Shown: positions 52,681 through 61,524, numbered from the stretch's first letter. The stretch is 64,000 nt of DNA from Rhizobium sp. GN54 (GCF_021026345.1 NZ_JAJNCZ010000008.1:182953-246952), one strand, 5' to 3'. Translations and numbers: made by a program. Notes: generated from the sequence alone by a model not told the origin.

Positions 52681-53144
52681 GGTTCATCTCCCTTGAGCAG
52701 ATCCGACGGATCCCGATATCCGCGTGCCTCCCTTGCCGGAGGGCAGGGTTGCAGCGGAAGCCTCCAAGCGCACATGCGATTTTTTTGATCGAGATGGCGC
52801 TAATTTAAGCATGTTAACTAGGAAATGCGCCTGCTGCGCGCAACATAAATACGCAACCGCAATCGAATTATACACCATCCCTCGGAACGGCGCCGAAATC
52901 CGTCGCATCGGCAGGGCAAGGATCGGATCCCCGGGCCCCTCGGATGCACTCGCAGTTCGCCGAAAATGCCATTCGGATCATGGGGTTGCCGTCGATTGCG
53001 GAAAAAGCGATTCATGCAGTTCGAGCGATTTCCGAGATGCGGCCGGCTGCGGCTCTGTGCCGCAACCCCGCATTGCCTCGCGACGGTCGGCATGCCAATC
53101 TGCCGCGACAGGGCCGTGACAGGGCGGCAAGCAGGGGGCAGTTG
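52681..53144. promoter_or_regulatory. Divergent intergenic region between LivK-type gene and alpha/beta hydrolase
   Basis: 464 bases. The 52780-52885 part is unusually A/T-rich for this chromosome and holds a TATAAT on the minus strand (52867-52872) that could serve the binding-protein gene, giving a leader near 180 bases. The rest, up to 53144, is open in the frame of the downstream hydrolase but shows no conserved sequence. Confidence 0.45.
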
Positions 53145-54806
53145 ATGGCGCATCGGTTCATTCTGAGGTTCTGGGGGTCGCTCTCGGTTCTCGGTCTTCT
53201 GCTCGGCGCGCTGTTCTTCGCCGGATCGCTGACGCCGAGCCTCCTGCCGCGCACCTTCCTGACGCAGGGCGTCCTGTCCGGCGTCTGCTTCGCGGTCGGA
53301 TACGGCATCGGCGCGCTGGCAGCACTGGTCTGGGCCTATCTGGAACTGCCGATGCCGGCCGGTCGCTTCTGGCGCGGGGTAAAACTCCTGGCTGCCGCCG
53401 CATGCGTCGTCGTCGTGCTCGTGTTCCTCTGGCGGACGGCGGAATGGCAGAACTCGATCCGCACGCTGATGAAGCTCGCTCCGGTCGAGACCGGCCATCC
53501 GTTCAAGGTCGGGCTGATCGCGCTTGCCACCTTCGTCGTCGTGATCGTCTTCGCCCGCCTGTTCGCGCTGGCCTGGCGGCTCATTTCGCGGGCGCTGCTG
53601 CGCGTCGCTCCCCGCCGCGTCGCCAGCCTTGTCGGCGGCCTGATTGCGCTGGTGCTGTTCTGGACGGCCGTGGAGGGCGTTCTCTTCCGCTCGGCCCTGC
53701 ATGCGATGGATTCCTCCCTTCGCAGGCTCGACGAGCTGATGGAGCCGGATACGCCGCAGCCGACCGACCCGCAGCGCACCGGCAGCGCCGCTTCTCTGGT
53801 CTCCTGGCCCGATCTCGGCCGGCGCGGGCGCGAATTCGTCGCCGGCATCACCCGGCCGGAGGAGATCTCGGCCCTGACCGGCCGGCCGGCAAAGGAGCCA
53901 GTGCGGGTCTATGCCGGCCTGAGCTCCGGCGAGGACGCGGAAGAGCGGGCGCATCTCGCCTTTCAGGAACTGATCCGCACCGGCGGGTTCTCGCGCAAGT
54001 ACCTCGTCGTCATCGTCCCGACGGGGACGGGATGGATCGATCCGGAGGCGATGGGGCCGCTGGAATACCTGACCGACGGCGACGTCGCCTCCGTGGCGAT
54101 CCAGTATTCCTACCTGTCGAGCTGGCTGTCGCTGCTGGTGGAGCCGAGCTACGGTTCCGATGCCGCGCGTGCGCTCTTCCGCCAGGTCTACGACCACTGG
54201 ACGAAGCTGCCACGGGATGCCCGGCCGAAGCTCTATCTCTACGGTCTCAGCCTCGGTGCGCTGAGTTCGGAGCAGTCGACGGAGCTGTTCGAGGTGATCG
54301 GCGATCCCTACCAGGGCGCGCTCTGGGTCGGTCCTCCCTTCGAAAGCCGCATCTGGCGCCGCTTCACCGCCGGCCGCAACGCGGGAACGCCGGCCTGGCT
54401 GCCCCGCTTCGGCGACGGTTCCTATGTCCGCTTCACCAGCCAGAAGGATGCGCTCGGCGAGGCGACGGCGCCGTGGGGGCCGATGCGGCTCGTCTACCTC
54501 CAATATGCGAGCGATCCGGTGACCTTCTTCGACGAGGGCGCCTATCGCCGGCCGCCCGCCTGGATGGTCGGCCCGCGCGGCCCGGACGTGTCGCAGCAGT
54601 TGCGCTGGTATCCGCTGGTGACCTTCCTGCAACTCGGGCTCGACATGGCGATGGCGACGACGACGCCGATGGGCTTCGGCCATGTCTATGCCGGCGAGCA
54701 TCACGTCGATCCGTGGATCGCCGTGCTCGGGCTCGAGGGGCAGTGGACGCCGGAAGTGGCCGGAAAGCTGAAGGAGGCGTTCCGCGCGGACCGGCCGCAG
54801 CCGTGA
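53145..54806 (+). CDS. Membrane-anchored alpha/beta-hydrolase family protein
   Basis: 553 residues. Five hydrophobic segments in the first 210 residues (SLSVLGLLLGALFFAGSL, LLAAAACVVVVLVFLW, VGLIALATFVVVIVFARL, LVGGLIALVLFWTAVEG and others) precede a large soluble domain. This contains VVIVPTGTGWIDPEAMGPLE and the probable nucleophile elbow LYGLSLGALSSEQ (GxSxG), as in the two-part alpha/beta-hydrolase membrane family. VYAGEHHVDPW near the end may supply the catalytic His. Substrate unknown, perhaps a lipid. The start at 53145 has GCAGGGGGC upstream; the long frame before it lacks conservation. Confidence 0.8.
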   Translation: MAHRFILRFWGSLSVLGLLLGALFFAGSLTPSLLPRTFLTQGVLSGVCFAVGYGIGALAALVWAYLELPMPAGRFWRGVKLLAAAACVVVVLVFLWRTAEWQNSIRTLMKLAPVETGHPFKVGLIALATFVVVIVFARLFALAWRLISRALLRVAPRRVASLVGGLIALVLFWTAVEGVLFRSALHAMDSSLRRLDELMEPDTPQPTDPQRTGSAASLVSWPDLGRRGREFVAGITRPEEISALTGRPAKEPVRVYAGLSSGEDAEERAHLAFQELIRTGGFSRKYLVVIVPTGTGWIDPEAMGPLEYLTDGDVASVAIQYSYLSSWLSLLVEPSYGSDAARALFRQVYDHWTKLPRDARPKLYLYGLSLGALSSEQSTELFEVIGDPYQGALWVGPPFESRIWRRFTAGRNAGTPAWLPRFGDGSYVRFTSQKDALGEATAPWGPMRLVYLQYASDPVTFFDEGAYRRPPAWMVGPRGPDVSQQLRWYPLVTFLQLGLDMAMATTTPMGFGHVYAGEHHVDPWIAVLGLEGQWTPEVAGKLKEAFRADRPQP

Positions 54807-54910
54807 CGGCCGGGCACATCTCGCAAGCGCACAGGATGTTCGCAATCGCGTAAAAACCAAACCTTAAACTTTACGATTTATCAATCTCTCGAAAATTGAG
54901 AGATCGAGCG

Positions 54911-55486
54911 ATGCGTTGCGTTTTTGTCGTCGTCCTCACGATGATGCTAGTTGCCTGCGGAACCGTTCCGCGCCAGACCGACAATGCCTGCGCCGTTTTC
55001 GAGCAGCGCGACGGCCTGTTCGAGAACTGGGAGCGCGATGCCCGCCGGGTCGAGCGCGAATACGGCGTGCCCGTCGCCGTCCTGATGGCCACGGTCTATG
55101 CCGAGTCCGGCTATCGCCACAACGCCAAGCCGCCGCGCCGCAAGCTTCTGGGTTTCATCCCGTGGAAGCGCGTCTCTTCTGCCTATGGCTATTCGCAGGC
55201 GCTCGACGGCACCTGGGCCAGCTACAAGAAGCAGACCGGGCGGTGGATGGCCAAGCGCAACGATTTCGGCGACGCCATCCGCTTCATCGGCTGGTACCAT
55301 CACCAGAGCCACCTGAAGAACGGCATTGCGCTCAACGACGCCTACCGGCTCTACATCGCCTACCACGAAGGTCACGCCGGCTATAAGCGCGGCCGGTGGA
55401 GCGCGCCCGCCAAGGCCGGCGCGAACCGCGCCTCGAAGATGGCGGCGCGCTACTCCACCCAGTTGCGCAACTGCAGCGCCTGGTAG
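54911..55486 (+). CDS. Lipoprotein with SLT-like lytic transglycosylase domain
   Basis: 191 residues. A lipobox is visible at the end of the hydrophobic start (RCVFVVVLTMMLVACG), so the protein is probably lipid-anchored. The rest is an SLT-type domain: VPVAVLMATVYAESGYRHNA with the probable catalytic Glu, then SSAYGYSQALDGTW and AIRFIGWYHHQSHLKNGIAL, and AYRLYIAYHEGHAGYKRG. These match small transglycosylase-like lipoproteins of Alphaproteobacteria. It probably trims peptidoglycan in the periplasm. The ATG at 54911 is taken over a TTG five codons upstream. Monocistronic. Confidence 0.82.
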   Translation: MRCVFVVVLTMMLVACGTVPRQTDNACAVFEQRDGLFENWERDARRVEREYGVPVAVLMATVYAESGYRHNAKPPRRKLLGFIPWKRVSSAYGYSQALDGTWASYKKQTGRWMAKRNDFGDAIRFIGWYHHQSHLKNGIALNDAYRLYIAYHEGHAGYKRGRWSAPAKAGANRASKMAARYSTQLRNCSAW

Positions 55487-55754
55487 ACAGGCGCCCGCAT
55501 TCTCCGGCCTGAGGGTGGCCACGCATTTTCTGCAGCCGCTGGCCACGGGCGCAAAGCATTGTATGCTGCGGCTCCCGGCATCGGTCGTTCAGCGATCGTA
55601 AGCGGCTGCAACCGATACAGGCAACCGGTACAGGCATCCGACACCTCCGCCACCCGTCCCGGCGCGCCGGGCATGGCCCGTGCCGATGCCGATCCGGCCG
55701 GGCGCGCAGCCGCCTTTGGCGACGTGCGGGCAAGGGGAGGGCGAGCAGGGCATC

Positions 55755-57923
55755 ATGACACGCGCGCAGCAGGTCGGCGTCATCGTCGGGCTTGTCATCG
55801 TCACAGCGCTGACGCTGCTGCGGGCCAGCGATCCGCTGTTCTTCAGGCTGGCGCGGGAAACGGTGTTCGACGAGTACCAGAGGCTGGCGCCGCGGCCGTT
55901 CGAGGACGTGCCGGTCCGGGTGGTCGATATCGACGAGGCGTCGCTGAAGGTGCTGGGACAATGGCCGTGGCCGCGGGATCGGCTGGCGCGGCTGGTCGAG
56001 CGGCTCTCCGACATGGGGGTGGCCGCCATCGCCTTCGACATCCTCTTCTCCGAGCCCGACCGGCTGTCGCCGCGCTCGGTCGTGCGCGAGGTCGAGGGCG
56101 TGTCGCCCGAACTGCTGGGCCGGCTGCCGGACAATGATGCGGTCTTCGCGCGCAGTTTCGAGGGCCAGCCGGTCGTGCTCGGCTTCGGTATTTCCAACGA
56201 CGGCCGTTTCCTGCCGCAGGTCAAGGCCGGCTTCGCCTTCACCGGCGAGCCCCCGTTCGGCGCGCCGCCGCAGATCCGGGCGGCGACGCCGCTTCTGCCC
56301 GAATTCGAACAGAACGCCACCGGCATCGGCCATATCAGCCTCGACCCGGGCAACCCGTCTTCGGTGGTGCGCACGATGCCGCTGCTTCTCAGCGACGGCC
56401 AGCAGCTGTACCCGAACCTGATGATGGAGGCGCTGCGCATCGCCCAGGGGGCTTCGACCTATGTCCTTGCCAACGCGCCGGACCGGGCCGATACGATCAT
56501 GATGGTGAAGGTCGGCGCCTTCGTCATTCCGGTGACGGCCGCCGGCGAGATGTGGCTCTACGTTACCCCCGACCGGGCGGAGCGCTATGTGTCGGCGGCG
56601 AAGGTGCTCGCCGAGGGCGGCCCGCCCGACGAGGTGCGCGCGGCGCTGCAGGGCGCTATCGTCTTCGTCGGCACCTCGGCGGCCGGCCTGCAGGATATCC
56701 GCACCACCGCGCTCGGCCAGCACGTCCCGGGCGTGTCGATCCATGCCCAGGCGGCCGAGCAGGTGCTGACGGGCCGGTTCCTGTCGCGGCCCGACTGGGC
56801 CGACGGGCTGGAGATCGTGTCGATTGCGCTTGCGGGGATCCTGATCGTCCAGCTGACGATGGCCTTCAGCCCGGCCATCGCGCTCGCCTTCGGCCTGCTG
56901 GTGACGGTCGCAGCACTCGGGGCCTCCTGGATCGCCTTTCTCTATGCCGGGCTGCTTCTCGATCCGCTCGCCCCGATCGTCTGCGGCACGATCACGCACT
57001 TCGCCGTCACCGCCTTCCGGATCCTTGTCATCGACCGGGAGCGCCGCGAGGTCCGCCGCGCCTTCGGCAAGTATCTCTCGCCGGAGCTCCTCCATCGCGT
57101 CGAGCACACCCGCGACGCCCTGCAGCTCGGCGGCGACGAGCGCCAGCTGACCGTGATGTTCGTCGACGTGCGCGACTTCACCGCCATCAGCGAGCACCGC
57201 TCGCCCAAGGAGGTGGTGGCATTCCTGAACCTGCTGCTCGACGCGCTGAGTCGCGACGTCATCGCCCATGAGGGCATGCTCGACAAGTTCATCGGCGATT
57301 CCATCATGGCTTTCTGGAACGCGCCCGTCGACGTCGCCGACCATGGCGCAAAGGCGGTGCGCGCCGCCCTTGCCATGCGCCGGACGCTCGCGCGCCTCAA
57401 TGCGCGGGACGCCTTCGGCTTCGGCGGGCAGAAGGTGGCGATCGGCGTCGGCATCCATACCGGGCTCGCCTGCGTCGGCAACATGGGCGCGGAGGTGCAT
57501 TTCAACTATTCGGCCGTAGGCGACACGGTCAACATCGCCGCCCGGATCGAAGCCGCCAGCAAGGAGGTGGGCTACGACGTGCTCATCTCCGACAGCACGG
57601 CGCGCGGCCTGTCCGGCATGGCGCTGCTGGAGGCCGGCGGGCTGGCGCTGCGGGGGCGGCAGTCGCGCACGCAGATCCTCGCGGTGGTGGGCGACGAGCA
57701 GGTGGCGGCCACCGGCGCGTTCACCGAACTGAGCGCACTCCACGCGCGCCTCGTCGAGGCGCTGCGCGCCCGGTCCGGCAGGGCCCGCGACCTCGTCCGT
57801 ATTGCCCGGCAGAAGGCAACGGCGATCGACGCGGCGCTGCCGGAATTCTACCGCCGCATGGGCCGCCGCGGGGAGCATTTCCAGCGCGAACTGGAAGACC
57901 CGCCGGACGTTGCCGCGAAATAG
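55755..57923 (+). CDS. CHASE2-domain class III nucleotide cyclase
   Basis: 722 residues. One N-terminal helix (VGVIVGLVIVTALTLL) is followed by a periplasmic CHASE2 domain (about 35-330: VRVVDIDEASLKVLGQWPWP, AAIAFDILFSEPDR, IVFVGTSAAGLQDIR) and a group of three membrane helices (about 345-425). The cytoplasmic class III cyclase domain has VMFVDVRDFTAISE (metal Asp), KFIGDSIMAFWNAP and NYSAVGDTVNIAARIE. The Lys and Asp that select adenine appear to be present, so cAMP is the likely product. It faces a FecR-domain gene on the other strand, a pairing recurrent in Alphaproteobacteria. Confidence 0.9.
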   Translation: MTRAQQVGVIVGLVIVTALTLLRASDPLFFRLARETVFDEYQRLAPRPFEDVPVRVVDIDEASLKVLGQWPWPRDRLARLVERLSDMGVAAIAFDILFSEPDRLSPRSVVREVEGVSPELLGRLPDNDAVFARSFEGQPVVLGFGISNDGRFLPQVKAGFAFTGEPPFGAPPQIRAATPLLPEFEQNATGIGHISLDPGNPSSVVRTMPLLLSDGQQLYPNLMMEALRIAQGASTYVLANAPDRADTIMMVKVGAFVIPVTAAGEMWLYVTPDRAERYVSAAKVLAEGGPPDEVRAALQGAIVFVGTSAAGLQDIRTTALGQHVPGVSIHAQAAEQVLTGRFLSRPDWADGLEIVSIALAGILIVQLTMAFSPAIALAFGLLVTVAALGASWIAFLYAGLLLDPLAPIVCGTITHFAVTAFRILVIDRERREVRRAFGKYLSPELLHRVEHTRDALQLGGDERQLTVMFVDVRDFTAISEHRSPKEVVAFLNLLLDALSRDVIAHEGMLDKFIGDSIMAFWNAPVDVADHGAKAVRAALAMRRTLARLNARDAFGFGGQKVAIGVGIHTGLACVGNMGAEVHFNYSAVGDTVNIAARIEAASKEVGYDVLISDSTARGLSGMALLEAGGLALRGRQSRTQILAVVGDEQVAATGAFTELSALHARLVEALRARSGRARDLVRIARQKATAIDAALPEFYRRMGRRGEHFQRELEDPPDVAAK

Positions 57924-57983
57924 CGAGCGCGTTGCCGACGCGTGCATCCTGTGCGATGATGCATGCATGAGGGGAGGTGTCTC

Positions 57984-58208
57984 ATGGCTTCACAATTCGT
58001 AGACGAAATAGACGCCGCGGTCATCCGGCTGATCGAGCGTCGCCGAAGCATCGTTCGGCAGATCGGAAACGACCCCGGCCTGCTCGAAGCGCTTGCCGGC
58101 ATCCAGGGCGCATTTGCCGACCTGCGACTGGCGCGCGACCAGGAGATGGCGCTGCAGCATGTCGAGCCGTCGCCGAAGACGAAAAGCAAGGCCGGCCAGG
58201 CAAAATGA
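57984..58208 (+). CDS. Small unknown protein downstream of cyclase
   Basis: 74 residues with an excellent ribosome site (GGGGAGGTGTCTC before ATG), 60 bases after the cyclase stop, so probably in its transcript. The sequence is helical and charged: FVDEIDAAVIRLIERRRSIV, then DLRLARDQEMALQHVEP and a Lys-rich tail (SPKTKSKAGQAK). It loosely recalls the first helix of chorismate-mutase-like folds but is too short for an enzyme. No membrane segment. Function unknown. Confidence 0.6.
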   Translation: MASQFVDEIDAAVIRLIERRRSIVRQIGNDPGLLEALAGIQGAFADLRLARDQEMALQHVEPSPKTKSKAGQAK

Positions 58209-58244
58209 AGCTGCCGGCTGCGGTTTCTGACGATCTGCGCCCGC

Positions 58245-59276
58245 TCAGTCGAAATCCGGGCGGTCGCGGCCGGGGCTGTCCCGGCCGGGCGTTCCCGGGC
58301 CGCCGCCGTCGCGATCCGGCCGATCTCGGTCGGGCCTGTCGCGGCCCGGCCGGTCGCGATCGGAGGGTTCGCGTCCCGGCCGATCCCTGTCCGGCCTTTC
58401 CCTGTCCGGCCGGTCGAAGCCCGGTCTGTCGCGGTCCGGCTTGACGCGGCCGGGTGTGTCGAAATCGGCCTTGTCCCTGCCGCGCGTTTCGCGGTCCGGC
58501 CGGTCCCAGCTCGGCCGTTCCACCTTCTTGCGCTTGTCGGGCGGCGGCGTGGGGGCAGGCTGACGCGGGGGCCGCTCCTGTCGCTCCTGCCGTGGCTGTA
58601 TCGCCGCTTCGAGCCGGCAGGCGCCGTCCTGGAAGCCGCCGGCGAGCTGCTGGTGGCCGGAGAGGAAGGGCAGGGCCCTGGCGTTGCCGACCTGCTGCAG
58701 GATGCTGCGGTCGACGCGCCGGACATTGGTCATGCCGCCGCCCGGCGTCGCGATGACGCAATCGCAGCGCCGCACCAGCTGACGGCATCCGCCGCGGCCG
58801 CAAAACGAGGCGGAGCCGTTCAGCAGCACCATCGCCGTGGTCCCGTCGGGGCCGACGTAGAAATCGAAGGCGGTGCCGCGCACGCCGATCGTGCCGGCCG
58901 GCGTGACGATCTCGTAAGCGTTGCTCTTCGACTTGCCGCTGACCCAGCGGAACGTGCCCCTGGCGGTATTCAGCGTCAGCTTCTTCAGCGAATTGCCGTC
59001 GTCGAAGACGAAGCGGTCGATCACGACCGAGGAACCCCAGCCGACCGCGAGCCGGGTGCCGTCGCGAAAGACGAACTGGCCGAGGCCGGAGCGGGAGGTG
59101 CGGATGCGCTCGTCGCGGTGGACGGGGTCACGGACCACCATCTCCTGGCCGTCGCCGGTGACGCTGGTGCGGATATGCGATGCCTGGCCGATGACCTCGG
59201 CGGCGGGTGCCATAGGCGCGCAGAAGAGCATCGCCGATCCGGCGAGGGCGATCGCAACGCGCTGCAACTCCGACAT
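58245..59276 (-). CDS. FecR-domain periplasmic protein with Asp-Arg-Pro repeat tail
   Basis: 343 residues. A signal peptide (VAIALAGSAMLFCAPMAPAA) precedes a FecR domain (about 25-150: DERIRTSRSGLGQFVFRDG, WGSSVVIDRFVFDDG, TARGTFRWVSGKSKSNAYEI, TPAGTIGVRGTAFDFYV). Five cysteines follow within about 20 residues in the SFCGRGGCRQLVRRCDCVI part and near DGACRLEAA. The last 85 residues are a low-complexity tail of DRPDRDRPGR-type repeats. It is convergent with the CHASE2 cyclase and its small partner, and probably acts with them in the periplasm rather than in iron signalling, since no FecI or TonB receptor is near. Confidence 0.82.
   Translation of the reverse strand: MSELQRVAIALAGSAMLFCAPMAPAAEVIGQASHIRTSVTGDGQEMVVRDPVHRDERIRTSRSGLGQFVFRDGTRLAVGWGSSVVIDRFVFDDGNSLKKLTLNTARGTFRWVSGKSKSNAYEIVTPAGTIGVRGTAFDFYVGPDGTTAMVLLNGSASFCGRGGCRQLVRRCDCVIATPGGGMTNVRRVDRSILQQVGNARALPFLSGHQQLAGGFQDGACRLEAAIQPRQERQERPPRQPAPTPPPDKRKKVERPSWDRPDRETRGRDKADFDTPGRVKPDRDRPGFDRPDRERPDRDRPGREPSDRDRPGRDRPDRDRPDRDGGGPGTPGRDSPGRDRPDFD
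58255..58510 (-). repeat. Degenerate short tandem repeat inside FecR-protein gene
   Basis: About 256 bases of imperfect 9- to 12-base units (gaccggccgg-, gatcgcgacc-like) that encode the Asp-Arg-Pro tail. Units are in frame, so copy-number change in threes would only alter tail length. Confidence 0.7.
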
Positions 59277-59581
59277 CCGCGCCTCCCGGTGCATCCAGAC
59301 TGACCGAGCCGGCAAAGATTATATCAGTGAAGTCTAATTGTCTCTCCGGCAATGGTGGTAGGCGGTCGTACCGCAGTTGTCCGGCGGTCGGGGCGGGCGT
59401 ATCCTTGCTGTTGCCCAAGGACCACAGCCGGACCGGCCATCCCCGCGGCCCTCGTTGCCGTCCATGACGTAGTCGCCGCGGGACGATATCGAAAAACCGG
59501 TCGGGCTCCCTCGTCCTGCGGGGACCGCGCATCGGCGCGGCGGACAGGGCACGCGTTTGAGTTGCCCGTTGGGAGGTATCC
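59277..59581. promoter_or_regulatory. Divergent intergenic region between FecR-protein and DUF1428 genes
   Basis: 305 bases that should contain both promoters. An A/T-richer stretch at 59318-59350 on the FecR side is the most promoter-like part. Nothing else is recognised. Confidence 0.4.
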
Positions 59582-59935
59582 ATGCCATATGTCGATGGTA
59601 TCCTGATTGCCGTTCCGAAACAGAAGCTTGACGACTACAAGGCGCTGGCGGACCTCGCCGGGCCGATCTGGATAGAGCATGGCGCGCTCACCTATGTCGA
59701 GTGCGTCGGCGACGACGTGCCCTACGGCAAGCTCACGTCCTTTCCCCGTGCGGTCCATGCCAAGGACGACGAGGTGGTGATCTTCTCGTGGGTGACCTAT
59801 GACAGCCGCGAGATGCGCGACGCCGTCGTCGCCAAGGTGATGGACGACCCGCGCCTTGCCGGAGACCAATGGCGGGACATATTCGACGGCAAGCGCATGA
59901 TCTATGGCGGCTTCCAGAGCTTCCTGGCCCTGTGA
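59582..59935 (+). CDS. DUF1428-family small protein
   Basis: 117 residues, the usual length, with MPYVDGILIAVPKQKLDDYK at the start, TYVECVGDDVPYGKLTSFPR and a final GKRMIYGGFQSFLAL. The fold is a dimeric alpha/beta barrel; members are cytosolic and have no known reaction. The start is preceded by GGGAGGTATCC. A long perfect hairpin (59943-59988) directly follows the stop. Confidence 0.9.
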   Translation: MPYVDGILIAVPKQKLDDYKALADLAGPIWIEHGALTYVECVGDDVPYGKLTSFPRAVHAKDDEVVIFSWVTYDSREMRDAVVAKVMDDPRLAGDQWRDIFDGKRMIYGGFQSFLAL

Positions 59936-59942
59936 GTGCCAC

Positions 59943-59988
59943 CTTGCATCCGGCCCTTCGTCTCCATGGCGGCCGGGCCGGATGCAAG
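59943..59988 (+). terminator. Long hairpin after DUF1428 gene
   Basis: cttgcatccggccc pairs perfectly over 14 bp with gggccggatgcaag across an 18-base loop, then ctttg. Probably a terminator, although the T tract is short. It overlaps the region before the YjbQ gene and could also shape its leader. Confidence 0.65.
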
Positions 59989-60023
59989 CCTTTGAAGAGA
60001 GTTCGACGCCAACGGGGGACAGG

Positions 60024-60446
60024 GTGCCGCAGACGAGAATTTCCATAGCGACGAGGGGCCAGGGGCTCTACGAATTCACCGCGCAGGCGGCCGCCTTCGT
60101 GCGCGAGAACCACGTGGAGGAAGGGCTTCTGACGGTGTTCGTCCGCCACACCTCCTGCTCGATCCTCATCCAGGAGAACGCCGATCCCGACGTGCGCCGC
60201 GACCTTGCCGCCTTCTTCCGCCGGCTGGTGCCGCCGTCCGACGATCCGTCCATGCGCTGGATTGTCCATACGTTGGAGGGGCCGGACGACATGCCGGCCC
60301 ATATCAAGGCGGCGCTCAACCAGGTCTCGATCGGCATTCCGGTGGCGGATGGCCGGCTTGTGCTCGGCACCTGGCAGGGGCTCTACCTGTTCGAGCATCG
60401 CGACCGTCCGCACGACCGCGAGATCGTCCTGCATCTGGGGCCGTGA
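60024..60446 (+). CDS. YjbQ-family (UPF0047) protein, secondary thiamine-phosphate synthase type
   Basis: 140 residues. Starts with GTG preceded by GGGGGACAGG; an ATG at 59982 would add 14 residues. Conserved parts of the UPF0047 fold are present: RGQGLYEFTAQAAAFVRE, VFVRHTSCSILIQENADPDV, and VADGRLVLGTWQGLYLFEHR. E. coli YjbQ has weak thiamine-phosphate synthase activity, but the physiological function of the family is not known. Cytosolic trimer expected. Followed after 74 bases by an NTF2-like gene. Confidence 0.9.
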   Translation: MPQTRISIATRGQGLYEFTAQAAAFVRENHVEEGLLTVFVRHTSCSILIQENADPDVRRDLAAFFRRLVPPSDDPSMRWIVHTLEGPDDMPAHIKAALNQVSIGIPVADGRLVLGTWQGLYLFEHRDRPHDREIVLHLGP

Positions 60447-60520
60447 AAGCGAATTGCGGAACTCCCGGGCCGGCCGCGCATTGCTGCTGGCAGGAAGCGA
60501 GACAGGAAAGGAACCACGTC

Positions 60521-60883
60521 ATGCAGGATGCAGCAGCCATCGCAACGGATCTCGTTGCAGCCCTGAATGCGCGCGACTATGCGGCGATCGCAGCGCTCTG
60601 CGACGAGGACGTGGCGATCTCCGGGCTCGGCGCGGGAAGCGATCAGGGCCGGGAGGCTCTGCGCGACCGGCTCGCCCGCCATTTCGCGGCGCTGGACGAG
60701 AGCTTCGGCGACGCCGTGGTCATGCAGGCGGCCGGCGGTTCGCCCGTCGCGATCCGCGTGACGGCGCGGGGCCGGGACGCTTCGGCAGCGTCCTATTCGA
60801 TGGAGAAGGTGCTGCTCGTCGAGATCGACGGCGGCAGGATATCGCGCCTTTCGCTGTTTTCGGACGCCGGGGCCGGCAGATAA
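60521..60883 (+). CDS. NTF2/SnoaL-like small protein
   Basis: 120 residues of the cone-shaped NTF2-like fold: AAIATDLVAALNARDYAAIA, then LCDEDVAISGLG and GREALRDRLARHFAALDE, ending VLLVEIDGGRISRLSLFSD. The family ranges from isomerases to binding proteins, so no reaction is proposed. ATG at 60521 with AAAGGAACC upstream; a frame beginning at 60443 overlaps the YjbQ end and lacks support. Confidence 0.75.
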   Translation: MQDAAAIATDLVAALNARDYAAIAALCDEDVAISGLGAGSDQGREALRDRLARHFAALDESFGDAVVMQAAGGSPVAIRVTARGRDASAASYSMEKVLLVEIDGGRISRLSLFSDAGAGR

Positions 60884-61078
60884 TGGCTCCGTGAAAGGGC
60901 TGGCCGGTTGGGAATCGCTGCGGCTGCCGTAGTCTCCCGGGCAGGATCGACGGCTGAACGATGGCTGAACGCGCGGTTCCGCTATCGTTCAGCCCGGCAT
61001 GGATAGGGTGCTCTCATTGAAACCCGCGACGGACGATGCCCTGCAGCACTCGACGGCGCATTCGATGGAGCGCAACCG

Positions 61079-61468
61079 ATGCCGAACCTCTCTGGAAAAT
61101 CCTCGTCTGCAAAGTCCCTTCTTGGAAAGGCGGTGGCCATCGCCCTGCTTGCGGTCGCCGGCCTGTCCGCCGCAGCCCCTGCCGCTTCGGCGGGCGGGCT
61201 GGATATCCGCATCGAGACGGTCGGTTACCGGGACGGCTACTATGGCCGTGGCCCGGACCGTCACGACCGCCGGCATGACCGCTGGGACGACCGTCGCGGC
61301 CGTTGCGCACCCTGGGTCGCCGTCGACAAGGCCCGCAGCCACGGCCTTCGCGGCGCCCGCGTCGCCGCCGTCAACCATCGCCGCGTCGTGGTCGAGGGCT
61401 GGCGCCACCATCGCTACACGCAGATCGCCTTCGCCAACGTCGCCCGCTGCCCGACGCTCTGGCGTTGA
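61079..61468 (+). CDS. Small exported His/Arg-rich protein
   Basis: 129 residues. A signal peptide (KAVAIALLAVAGLSAAAPAA, cleavage near ASA) is followed by LDIRIETVGYRDGYYGRGPD, a His/Asp/Arg-rich patch (RHDRRHDRWDDRRGR) and a more ordered end with CAPWVAVDKARSHGLRG and a second Cys (NVARCPTLWR), which may form a disulfide. Proteins of this kind are common in Rhizobiaceae and unstudied; the charged patch might bind metal or nucleic acid (inference). Terminator at 61525-61550. Confidence 0.72.
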   Translation: MPNLSGKSSSAKSLLGKAVAIALLAVAGLSAAAPAASAGGLDIRIETVGYRDGYYGRGPDRHDRRHDRWDDRRGRCAPWVAVDKARSHGLRGARVAAVNHRRVVVEGWRHHRYTQIAFANVARCPTLWR

Positions 61469-61524
61469 GGCGGGGACGGGACGTCGGCCGGTCATCCTTG
61501 CCGGCCTGAAGCCCTGAAACGGAA

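Noticed and set aside
58245..59276. FecI-FecR iron-uptake regulator
   Set aside because: It has a signal peptide, lacks the cytoplasmic anti-sigma segment, and no FecI sigma or TonB receptor is adjacent.
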